A DNA stretch of 21,448 bases from Nitratifractor sp. GTDB taxonomy: Bacteria > Campylobacterota > Campylobacteria > Campylobacterales > Sulfurovaceae. The first letter of the stretch is position 1. Each line of letters begins with the position of its first letter. Made by a program: the position numbers and the translations under genes. This document shows positions 1-6,191 of the stretch, piece after piece. Location: positions 1 to 21,448 of the forward strand of contig WFYP01000174.1 in the NCBI GenBank assembly GCA_015490055.1, read 5' to 3'. The notes beneath the pieces are model-generated. The model was given only the letters and a program-made list of their open reading frames with translations, was not told the DNA's origin and did not search any database.

Positions 1-36
1 AAAGCTAACTTGCGTTAAAAACTGTTTACAGTAAGT

Positions 37-60
37 GCCCTCTTGTGCTACCCTTAGGGC
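37..60. repeat. Fold-back segment at the broken end of the left MITE copy
   Basis: This 24-bp segment is bounded by GCCCT and AGGGC, inverted repeats of each other. Its first 14 bases, GCCCTCTTGTGCTA, match 3035-3048 of the intact element but lie inverted relative to the adjoining homologous block. This is what an inversion or snap-back event across the two 5-bp arms would leave. It also contains the near-palindrome CCCTTAGGG. Confidence 0.6.
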
Positions 61-190
61 AAAACAAAAAAGCAACACCTATAAAAGAAAAATTATCACT
101 CTTAGCTTCGGCTAGGAGAGAGAATTTATTCTTTCATATCTGTCACTTTTTTGATTTGTTAAATATTGTATATAGTGCGTAACTTCAGTT
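56..190 (-). mobile_element. Partial, rearranged copy of a MITE-like inverted-repeat element
   Basis: Read on the minus strand from 190 to 56, this 135-bp block matches 2905-3039 with two mismatches by eye. It starts with the same terminal repeat, AACTGAAGTTACGCACTATA. It carries an internal hairpin at 99-118 whose loop on the plus strand is C(TTCG)G. The far terminal repeat is missing: beyond position 56 the sequence folds back on itself (37-60) and then becomes unrelated. The block runs into the hydrolase gene and supplies its last codons and stop. No transposase is visible, so movement would have to be in trans. The family is not one I can name. Confidence 0.85.
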
Positions 191-720
191 AATAACCTTA
201 TAGGAAATATAGGATACTTATGTTGAGCAACATTCTCTATGCTGTCAAATGGCGTTATTAAAAGTAGAGTATCTACTTTGATTTTACTAGCTACATAACT
301 TGCAACTGCTGTTCCTAAACTTCTGCCTATTATCTTTTGTGGCTTATATTTTTTTGCAATCTCTAATGCATATTTTAATATCGCTTTTTCGCTTGGCTTG
401 CCTTGGCTATTGCCATATCCTTGGTAGTTAAAAGCTATAAAGTTATAATTTTTTATCTCTCTAGCTCTATCATCTAAAAAGTATAAAACATTAGCTGCAT
501 TTCCGCCAAAATATAGCACAAGTGGCAACCCCTTTTTATGCTCTAAATAGCCACCCTCTAGTACAGTTCCATCGCTAGTTTTAAAATTAACAACTTTTAT
601 ATGGCGTGGAGTATAACCCTTGCTGTAACTATTTAAAAATATAAGCTTATCTTGCCAAAAGTATAGATATGCTAAAGCTAAAATATATAGAAAAGATAGA
701 CTAATTATAATATTTTTCAT
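112..720 (-). pseudogene. Alpha/beta hydrolase, 3' end replaced by mobile element
   Basis: The 202-residue product starts with one hydrophobic segment (residues 3-21), a likely membrane anchor, followed by an alpha/beta hydrolase core. The oxyanion-region motif FGGNAAN is at 71-77, and the nucleophile elbow GRSLGT at 132-137 holds the probable catalytic Ser134. From about residue 178 to the stop, all codons come from the mobile element at 56-190. The region that should hold the catalytic Asp loop and C-terminal His is therefore absent; relatives are usually some 50 or more residues longer. The protein is very likely inactive as a hydrolase. Its ATG overlaps the upstream HD gene's stop codon by one base (TAATG), implying translational coupling. 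The substrate is unknown. Confidence 0.8.
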
Positions 721-1277
721 TAAGCCACGCCAATCTCTTCGGCTCTCTCTTTCATCGCTTCTATAACTTTTGCTATAAGTTCATCTAACTCTATACCTAA
801 CATTTCGGCTCCTTTTTTTACAACTTCTCTATCGACACCTGCTGCAAAGCTTTTGCTTTTAAATTTTTTCTTTACCGATTTTACGCTTAAATCCATAATA
901 CTTTTACTTGGACGAACAAGTACGCAAGCGTTTACCAAACCACTTAATTCATCTACTGCATATAAAGTTTTTTCCATTGCTGTTTGTGGCTCTATATCTG
1001 TACAAATCCCATAAGCGTGGCTCATCATAGCTCTTATAATCTCTTTTGAGTAGCCCTTTTCTTCCATAATTTCGGCAGCCTTATGACAGTGTTCTTGCGG
1101 ATACATTTCGTAATCTAAATCGTGTAAAAGCCCAACAACTCCCCAAGTCTCTATATCTTCGCCAGCTTCTTTGGCAAAATATTGCATACAAGCCTCTACC
1201 TGCAATCCATGTTGCACTAAAGCTGGGTTTTTATTGTACTCTTTTAATAAATTTAATGCATCTTCTCTTGTTGGCAT
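720..1277 (-). CDS. HD-domain protein (putative metal-dependent hydrolase)
   Basis: This 185-residue protein has the pattern of an HD-family metal-dependent phosphohydrolase: His23, the His52-Asp53 pair in GLLHDLDY, and downstream His65 and His87 (MSHAYG). Such proteins usually act on nucleotides or phosphorylated metabolites; the substrate cannot be told from the sequence. The C-terminal third is rich in Lys and Glu and looks helical. The start is supported by AAAGGAG six bases upstream of the ATG. A TATAAT box on the minus strand at 1315-1320 lies a suitable distance upstream. The gene leads a two-gene unit with the damaged hydrolase. Similar standalone HD proteins are common in many bacteria. 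Confidence 0.85.
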   Translation of the reverse strand: MPTREDALNLLKEYNKNPALVQHGLQVEACMQYFAKEAGEDIETWGVVGLLHDLDYEMYPQEHCHKAAEIMEEKGYSKEIIRAMMSHAYGICTDIEPQTAMEKTLYAVDELSGLVNACVLVRPSKSIMDLSVKSVKKKFKSKSFAAGVDREVVKKGAEMLGIELDELIAKVIEAMKERAEEIGVA

Positions 1278-1298
1278 AATTTACTCCTTTAATTTTTA

Positions 1299-1310
1299 GT
1301 AACTTCAGTT
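1299..1310. repeat. Solo 12-bp match to the MITE terminal repeat
   Basis: GTAACTTCAGTT here is identical to the outer 12 bases of the terminal repeat at 3069-3080 and 179-190. It stands alone, with no element interior on either side, in the 5' untranslated region expected for the HD gene. It may be an excision scar, a preferred target or chance; twelve identical bases in AT-rich DNA are suggestive only. Confidence 0.4.
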
Positions 1311-1314
1311 AGTA

Positions 1315-1320
1315 ATTATA
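1315..1320 (-). promoter_or_regulatory. -10 box for the HD-hydrolase unit
   Basis: The minus-strand sequence is TATAAT within AAGTTATAATTAC, about 38 bases upstream of the HD gene's ATG. No clear -35 box is seen, as is usual for Campylobacterota sigma-70 promoters. Confidence 0.5.
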
Positions 1321-1391
1321 ACTTATTTTATTTAGCAAGTAGATAAATCTATATATGACATAATAAGCACATAAATTTAAGTTTCTGTAGC

Positions 1392-1397
1392 TATAAT
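1392..1397 (+). promoter_or_regulatory. -10 box for the RlpA-like lipoprotein gene
   Basis: A perfect TATAAT in GTAGCTATAATTC lies about 55 bases upstream of the preferred ATG at 1452. No convincing -35 box is seen. Confidence 0.55.
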
Positions 1398-1451
1398 TCT
1401 TTTGAAAGTTACAAATTTATGGTACTTTCTAAAATAAAAAATAGGATTTAT

Positions 1452-1871
1452 ATGAAAAACATAAAAATAACATTTATAGCTATCTCTTCAATTTTAATTT
1501 TGGCAACTGGTTGTAGCACTATACATCCGAAAACAAATTATCCTAGATATAATAATAACTCTTACAATGATAGTATGGTTGGAATAGCCTCTTATTACGG
1601 AGAACGCTGGAATGGTAGAACAACAGCAAATGGCGAAAAATTAAACATACACGCTATGACAGCAGCACATAAAACTTTACCATTTAATACAATAGTAAAA
1701 GTTACATTGTTATCTACCGGAAAAAGTGTAATAGTAAGAATAAACGACCGTGGACCTTACTCTGGAAATAGAATTATAGATTTAACTGATGAAGCAGCAA
1801 AGCGTTTAGGAATGTACCATCAAGGTATTGGGAAAGTTAGATTAGATATATTAAAATATCCAAATAGATAA
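1452..1871 (+). CDS. rlpA: RlpA-like septal ring / peptidoglycan lipoprotein
   Basis: The protein is 139 residues from the chosen start. It has a lipoprotein signal peptide (MKNIKITFIAISSILIL, then LATGC with lipidated Cys21), so it is probably anchored in the outer membrane. A short low-complexity linker rich in Asn and Tyr leads into a double-psi beta-barrel (about 43-137). This has the RlpA hallmarks GIASYYGERWNGRTTANGE, MTAAHKTLPFNT and INDRGPY. RlpA proteins bind or cleave denuded glycan strands at the septum. There is no SPOR domain, so this is a short form. A reading frame extends upstream to 1419, but AGGA eight bases before 1452 and a signal peptide beginning there favour the internal ATG. 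Confidence 0.88.
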   Translation: MKNIKITFIAISSILILATGCSTIHPKTNYPRYNNNSYNDSMVGIASYYGERWNGRTTANGEKLNIHAMTAAHKTLPFNTIVKVTLLSTGKSVIVRINDRGPYSGNRIIDLTDEAAKRLGMYHQGIGKVRLDILKYPNR

Positions 1872-1896
1872 TAGCACCTCTACTAGAGGTGCTATT
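1870..1896. terminator. Bidirectional hairpin terminator between rlpA and rsfS
   Basis: A perfect 12-bp stem with a 3-base loop (AATAGCACCTCT / AGAGGTGCTATT) overlaps the rlpA stop codon and lies just past the rsfS stop on the other strand. Flanking AT-rich sequence gives a short U-tract in either direction. It probably ends transcription of both convergent genes. Confidence 0.75.
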
Positions 1897-1898
1897 AA

Positions 1899-2252
1899 TT
1901 AAATCTCTTCTGTAGGTTTAAATTTACCCTCTTTTAACTCTTTTAAAAACTCCTCTATAGAGTATCTCATTCTATATTGTGGTGTCATTATATGTATTAA
2001 AATATCGCCTAAATCTACCACTACCCAGTCGTCGCTTTCGTCCGCACCCATTAATTTTTCGCCTAAGTTTCTTAACTCTACTCTTAAGTTATCGTATAGT
2101 GCTGATGTATGTTTTCCACCAAGTGAATTTACTAAAATTACTTGCTTTGCGATGTAGTCGCTATCTTCAAGGTTAAAAACCTCTATCTCTTCTGCTTTTT
2201 TCTCGTCTAAAAATTTTACTAATTTTTCTACTCTGCTATCTAAGTTACTCAT
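1899..2252 (-). CDS. rsfS: Ribosomal silencing factor RsfS
   Basis: This 117-residue protein has the RsfS/Iojap fold pattern: an N-terminal helix (SRVEKLVKFLDEKKAEEIEV), then the core containing KHTSALYDNLRVEL and the conserved DDWVVVDLGDILIHIMTPQYRMRYSIEEF. RsfS binds uL14 on the large subunit and blocks subunit joining when nutrients are scarce. Length is normal for the family. It lies 14 bases after nadD on the same strand, with AGAGGA before its ATG, so the two are co-transcribed. The nadD-rsfS pairing is widespread in bacteria. Confidence 0.95.
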   Translation of the reverse strand: MSNLDSRVEKLVKFLDEKKAEEIEVFNLEDSDYIAKQVILVNSLGGKHTSALYDNLRVELRNLGEKLMGADESDDWVVVDLGDILIHIMTPQYRMRYSIEEFLKELKEGKFKPTEEI

Positions 2253-2266
2253 TTGTATCCTCTTGC

Positions 2267-2824
2267 TTAATTATTACTGATATTATATTCTAAAAGCACT
2301 TGCGATTTAATTTTTTTATCTAAAAACTCTAACTTTTTACCCTCTCTTAGCTCAGTAGAGCTAACATCTACGCTAATATTTAGTAAAATATACTCTCGCA
2401 AGGCTTCAAGCTCTAAATCTTGCCCCTCTCGTGTTGCCACAATCCAGCAAACTTGGCTATTTAACTTCTCAAAACTTGCCCATTTTGTTATGCTATTTAA
2501 ATTATCTGCACCTATAATAATATACTTAATATTTAACTCTTTGCTTAAGTGTTCAAAGCTCTCTATGGTATAGACTGCTCTGTTTTGCTCTATCTCGAAA
2601 CTGCTAATCTCTACATTTTCTAAATCAAAAGCCTCTTTTACCCACTCTAAGCGTTTTTTTGGCTCTACACTATAGCTACTCTTAAAGGGGTTTAGATAAG
2701 TTGGCATAACTAAAACTTTGTCTATCTCTTTTAACTCTAAAGCCTTTTTAATAATCTCTAAATGTCCTAAATGTGGCGGGTCGAAGCTTCCACCAAATAG
2801 TGCATATGTAGCGTTTTTTTGCAC
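2267..2824 (-). CDS. nadD: Nicotinate-nucleotide adenylyltransferase NadD
   Basis: This cytosolic enzyme transfers AMP from ATP to nicotinate mononucleotide in NAD synthesis. The nucleotidyltransferase signature FGGSFDPPHLGHLEI is at residues 9-23, and the C-terminal signature region ISVDVSSTELREGK carries the conserved SSTxLR motif. At 185 residues it has family-typical length. The start is a GTG at 2822-2824, supported by AAAGG seven bases upstream and the absence of an in-frame ATG nearby. It is followed by rsfS and diverges from pgk, as in other Campylobacterota; the mobile element at 2905-3080 sits in the divergent spacer. Confidence 0.95.
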   Translation of the reverse strand: MQKNATYALFGGSFDPPHLGHLEIIKKALELKEIDKVLVMPTYLNPFKSSYSVEPKKRLEWVKEAFDLENVEISSFEIEQNRAVYTIESFEHLSKELNIKYIIIGADNLNSITKWASFEKLNSQVCWIVATREGQDLELEALREYILLNISVDVSSTELREGKKLEFLDKKIKSQVLLEYNISNN

Positions 2825-2855
2825 ACTATAACCTTTGTTGATATAAATATTTGCT

Positions 2856-2864
2856 ATTGTAACA
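2856..2864 (-). promoter_or_regulatory. Extended -10 promoter of nadD-rsfS
   Basis: The minus strand reads TGTTACAAT, an extended -10 (TGn plus a 5/6 match to TATAAT), about 31 bases upstream of the GTG start. No strong -35 box is visible. Confidence 0.5.
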
Positions 2865-2904
2865 TTTACATTCGCTTTTAACCCTTTTTTTAGTAAAATT
2901 TATA

Positions 2905-3080
2905 AACTGAAGTTACGCACTATATGCAATATTTAACAAATCAAAAAAGTGACAGATATGAAAGAACAAATTCTCTCTCCTAGCCGAAGCTAAGAGTGAT
3001 AATTTTTCTTTTATAGGTGTTGCTTTTTTGTTTTGCCCTCTTGTGCTATTAAATAATGTATATAGTGCGTAACTTCAGTT
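2905..3080. mobile_element. Intact 176-bp MITE-like element with terminal inverted repeats
   Basis: The ends are perfect 21-bp inverted repeats beginning AACTGAAGTTACGCACTATA. Imperfect complementarity continues to about 32 bp with two mismatches. The element is flanked by ATA on both sides (2902-2904 and 3081-3083), consistent with a 3-bp target duplication. The interior has no meaningful reading frame. It contains the hairpin CTCCTAGCCGAAGCTAAGAG at 2977-2996. It fills most of the nadD-pgk spacer and ends 22 bases before the pgk start, so pgk's leader and perhaps its promoter include the element's end. Mobilisation would need a transposase encoded elsewhere. Confidence 0.88.
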
Positions 3081-3085
3081 ATAAA
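3061..3085 (+). promoter_or_regulatory. Possible -10 boxes for pgk at the element end
   Basis: TATAGT lies in the terminal repeat (3061-3066). TATAAA is created at the junction of the element's last base with the ATA duplication (3080-3085). Either is a 5/6 match to a -10 box upstream of pgk. No -35 box is visible and nothing decides between them. Confidence 0.25.
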
Positions 3086-3102
3086 AAAGATACGGAGTCC
3101 TA

Positions 3103-4308
3103 ATGCAAACTATTAAAGATTTAGATATAGATGGCAAAAGTGTATTTATAAGATGCGATTTTAATGTACCAAAAGATGAGTTTGGAAACATTACCGACGA
3201 TAGAAGAATTAGAGCAGCCTTGCCTACAATTAGATACTGCCTAGATAGAGGGTGCAAAGTTGTACTAGCTTCACACTTTGAGCGTCCAGAGCCAGGTAAA
3301 TTTACGCACGAACACTCTTTAGAAGATGTTGCAAAGAGGTTAGATGTTTTATTGAAGATTAAGAATAATCTATACTTTGATGACTCAAGAGAGGGGGCAG
3401 TTGTAACAAAAAAAGCTAAAGAGTTATTTGATAAAATGGAGGGTGGTGATGTTCTACTTTTAGAAAACCTCCGTTTCGATGCTGGCGAGACTAGCAACAG
3501 CGAAGAGTTTGCGAAAGAGTTAAGCCAATTTGGCGAAATTTATCTAAATGATGCCTTTGGTGCTTGCCATAGAAAACACGCATCTATTCATGCAATTACC
3601 AAGTTCTACACTAAAAAGACAAAAGCAGCAGGCTTTTTATTGGCAAAAGAGGTAAACTTTTTTAGTAGAATTTTAAAAGAGCCAACTCGCCCATTTGTAG
3701 CTATTGTTGGTGGAAGTAAAGTATCTGGAAAACTTGAGGCACTAGACCAACTTTTAGATAAGGTAGATAAAATTATAATTGGCGGTGGTATGGCGTTTAC
3801 ATTCTTAAAACAGTTAGGTTACGAAGTAGGAAACTCGCTACTAGAAGAAGACTTACTAGACGAAGCTCAACGCGTAATGGATAAGGCAAGAGCAAATGGC
3901 GTTAAAATTTATCTGCCAGTAGATGTTGTTGCTGCACCAGAGTTTAGCAATAATGCACCAGCTAAGTATCTACCAAGCCAAGAGATTCCAGAAAACTGGA
4001 TGGGCTTAGATATTGGACCAGCATCTACAAGACTTTTTAGAGAAGTTTTAAACGATGCACAAACTATTATTTGGAATGGACCAATGGGAGTTTATGAGAT
4101 GGATAAATTCGCAAAAGGTTCAACCAAAGTATCGCACTATGTAGCCGAAACTCACGCAACTACTATTGTTGGGGGTGGAGATACTGCCGATGTTGTTGCA
4201 AGAGCTGGAGATATAGACGAAATGACATTTGTAAGTACAGGTGGAGGAGCAAGCTTAAAGCTATTAGAGGGCAAAAAACTGCCAGGTATCGAAGCGTTGG
4301 AGGCATAA
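3103..4308 (+). CDS. pgk: Phosphoglycerate kinase
   Basis: This cytosolic enzyme reversibly transfers phosphate between 1,3-bisphosphoglycerate and ADP. At 401 residues it is full length. Substrate-binding RCDFNVP (18-24) and the SHFERPEPGK region lie in the N-terminal domain. VGGSKVSGKLEALD, NGPMGVYEM and GGGDTADV mark the nucleotide-binding C-terminal domain. ACGGAG just upstream supports the ATG. tpiA follows one base after the stop. In an organism of this type it may run in either the glycolytic or gluconeogenic direction. Related genomes usually have gapA directly upstream; here that place holds the mobile element. Confidence 0.97.
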   Translation: MQTIKDLDIDGKSVFIRCDFNVPKDEFGNITDDRRIRAALPTIRYCLDRGCKVVLASHFERPEPGKFTHEHSLEDVAKRLDVLLKIKNNLYFDDSREGAVVTKKAKELFDKMEGGDVLLLENLRFDAGETSNSEEFAKELSQFGEIYLNDAFGACHRKHASIHAITKFYTKKTKAAGFLLAKEVNFFSRILKEPTRPFVAIVGGSKVSGKLEALDQLLDKVDKIIIGGGMAFTFLKQLGYEVGNSLLEEDLLDEAQRVMDKARANGVKIYLPVDVVAAPEFSNNAPAKYLPSQEIPENWMGLDIGPASTRLFREVLNDAQTIIWNGPMGVYEMDKFAKGSTKVSHYVAETHATTIVGGGDTADVVARAGDIDEMTFVSTGGGASLKLLEGKKLPGIEALEA

Positions 4309-4309
4309 T

Positions 4310-5008
4310 ATGAGATTTGTAGCAAACTTTAAAATGAACCACACAAGAGCTTCAACTCAAGAGTATATTCAAGAGTTAAATGCCCATTTAGAGGGTGTAG
4401 ATAGTGGAAATGTTTTACTATTTCCACCAGCAACTGCACTGTGCGAAGCTAGTGGCAAAATAGATATTGGTGCACAAAATGCCTATTTTGAAATAAATGG
4501 TGCATTTACAGGCGAAATTGGACTCGAGCAGTTAGGAGAGTTTGGCATTAAAAAAATCCTTATCGGACATAGTGAGCGACGCGAAATTTTAGGAGAGAGC
4601 CAAGAGTTTATTGCTAAAAAGTTTGAATTCTTTAAAGCAAATGGTTTCGAGATAATCTACTGCATTGGCGAGCCACTAAGTGTAAGAGAGCAAGGTCAAG
4701 AGGCACTTTTTGAGTACCTATTTAGCGAATTTGATGGCATAGATACAAGTTACGATAACTTTACAATCGCGTACGAGCCAATTTGGGCAATCGGTACAGG
4801 CGTTAGTGCCACAATCGAAGATATAGAGTTGGTACACAACCGCTTAAAGGCACAATTTAACAAAGAGCTACTGTATGGCGGAAGCGTAAAGGTTGATAAT
4901 ATCGCGGATATTGCAAAAATAGATAGCGTAGATGGCGTTCTTGTAGGCTCTGCTTCGCTAAAGGCAGGTGGTTTTGCCGAACTTATAAAAAAGGGGCTAA
5001 TTGCTTAA
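4310..5008 (+). CDS. tpiA: Triosephosphate isomerase
   Basis: The enzyme interconverts dihydroxyacetone phosphate and glyceraldehyde 3-phosphate. Active-site residues are visible: Asn6 and Lys8 in NFKMNH, His87 in LIGHSERRE, Glu156 in AYEPIWAIGTG, and the phosphate-binding LYGGSVK near the C-terminus. The 232-residue length is short compared with about 250 in E. coli but normal for Campylobacterota. Its Shine-Dalgarno GGAGG lies within the last codons of pgk, and its end overlaps the permease start, so all three are translationally coupled. Confidence 0.96.
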   Translation: MRFVANFKMNHTRASTQEYIQELNAHLEGVDSGNVLLFPPATALCEASGKIDIGAQNAYFEINGAFTGEIGLEQLGEFGIKKILIGHSERREILGESQEFIAKKFEFFKANGFEIIYCIGEPLSVREQGQEALFEYLFSEFDGIDTSYDNFTIAYEPIWAIGTGVSATIEDIELVHNRLKAQFNKELLYGGSVKVDNIADIAKIDSVDGVLVGSASLKAGGFAELIKKGLIA

Positions 5009-5957
5009 AGTTATAGCTAAAAAGGTGGCATATATTATTTCGATGTTACTTTTAATCTCTTTAATATCTTTTGTTGCTATTCATTCTGCACCCAATAGCT
5101 TTATGAGTGCAGGCGGTTTAAACCCCAATATGACACCAGAAGCGATAGAGCATTTAAAAGAGGTTTACGGCTTAAACAAGCCATTTTTAGAGCAGTATTT
5201 TGGTTGGCTTAAATCGATATTAAAATTAGACTTTGGCATCTCTTTTGCAAGTGGAAATAGCGTAATTAGTGAAATAAAAAGCCGTATTGGCATTACACTT
5301 GGAATTAATTTAGCCTCTATGATTATAATCTTTTTTCTTGCTATAAAATTAGGAGTAGAGAGTGCCCTAAGGGGTGGAAAGTTCGAGAAATTTGTAAAGC
5401 AGTTTGCACTACTTAGTTATGCAACACCATCTTTTTACTTGGCACTAATTTTAATAATGTTTTTTGGCTTTAAACTTGGCTGGTTCCCAATATCTGGAAT
5501 AGAGGGTTTAAAAGCAAAAACAGGCTTTGCACACTATTTAGATGTAGCTTATCACTTAACTTTACCAATAACTGTAGTTGTATTTACAGGCTTTGGCTCA
5601 CTAGCACTCTACATCCGTTCACTTACTCTTGATATTTTAAAAAGCGATTACATATTTTTTGCAAAAGCAAGAGGGCTTAGTAACAAGGTAATTAAAAAAC
5701 GCTACATCTACCCAAACCTAATGCCATTTATCGTAACTATACTTGGACTATCACTACCAGGTTTGCTAGGTGGTAGTGTAATCTTAGAGCAGATATTCTC
5801 TATAGATGGAATGGGCTTACTATTCTTCCAATCCGCTTTAGCAAGAGATTACCCTGTAATTATGGGAATACTAATCATAGGAGCTTTTTTAACTCTGCTT
5901 GGTAATGTGATTGCTGATTTAGTACTTTTAAAACTTGACCCACATAGAAAGGTTTAG
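5001..5957 (+). CDS. ABC transporter permease, DppB/OppB family
   Basis: This 318-residue inner-membrane protein has about six transmembrane segments: 9-26, then several between 96 and 310. The cytoplasmic coupling loop YIFFAKARGLSNKVIKKRYI corresponds to the EAA motif of binding-protein-dependent permeases. N-terminal LNPNMTPEAIEHLKEVYGLN and the GGSVILEQIFSIDGMG stretch are typical of dipeptide/oligopeptide/nickel permeases of the DppB type. The start is TTG at 5001, with AAGGGG upstream, overlapping tpiA by eight bases. No partner permease, ATPase or binding protein is in the window. The stop codon lies inside the first unit of a heptamer array. The transported substrate is unknown. Confidence 0.85.
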   Translation: MLKVIAKKVAYIISMLLLISLISFVAIHSAPNSFMSAGGLNPNMTPEAIEHLKEVYGLNKPFLEQYFGWLKSILKLDFGISFASGNSVISEIKSRIGITLGINLASMIIIFFLAIKLGVESALRGGKFEKFVKQFALLSYATPSFYLALILIMFFGFKLGWFPISGIEGLKAKTGFAHYLDVAYHLTLPITVVVFTGFGSLALYIRSLTLDILKSDYIFFAKARGLSNKVIKKRYIYPNLMPFIVTILGLSLPGLLGGSVILEQIFSIDGMGLLFFQSALARDYPVIMGILIIGAFLTLLGNVIADLVLLKLDPHRKV

Positions 5958-6002
5958 GGAGTAGGGATTAGTTGTTAGAGGTTAGTGGGAGTAACGCTAA
6001 GT
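5954..6002 (+). repeat. Degenerate heptamer array at the permease stop codon
   Basis: Seven consecutive 7-bp blocks can be laid out from 5954. The first five carry TAG at the same position (TTAGGGA, GTAGGGA, TTAGTTG, TTAGAGG, TTAGTGG); the last two decay. The permease stop (5955-5957) is the TAG of the first block. The array is G-rich on the coding strand. Confidence 0.6.
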
Positions 6003-6068
6003 TCAGGAATCTATAGCTATTTAATGGAATCAATTATTAAATAAAATTGATAATCTACCACCGCCGTC

Positions 6069-6088
6069 ATTCCCGTGAAAACGGGAAT
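6069..6088. repeat. REP/dRS3-like palindrome
   Basis: ATTCCCGTGAAAACGGGAAT forms an 8-bp stem with a GAAA loop. It is embedded in CCGTCATTCCC...GGGAATCTAC, which resembles dispersed palindromic repeats known from many bacteria (the dRS3 type of Neisseria is a familiar relative). A further inverted pair, GGAATCTACA at 6084-6093 and TGTAGATTCC at 6142-6151, suggests the degraded remains of a larger paired structure. It lies between convergent genes and may also help terminate transcription. Confidence 0.65.
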
Positions 6089-6191
6089 CTACAATTTTAA
6101 CTCTCTATAAGTTGCAATTTAACTTTTTTGACAATTTAAACTGTAGATTCCACCCTTTTTTTTTAGACTCTGAAACATGCAGTTTATTCAA

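Noticed and set aside
1419..1451. Upstream ATG for the RlpA-like gene
   Set aside because: It would put charged residues before the signal peptide; the ATG at 1452 has AGGA upstream and begins a proper lipoprotein signal.
2905..3080. Small regulatory RNA gene instead of a mobile element
   Set aside because: Perfect terminal inverted repeats, flanking ATA duplications and a second copy elsewhere in the window favour a transposable element, although its hairpin could be transcribed.
3075..3497. Antisense 140-codon frame over the start of pgk
   Set aside because: It is a shadow of the strongly conserved pgk gene, partly within the mobile element, with no ribosome-binding site or family features.
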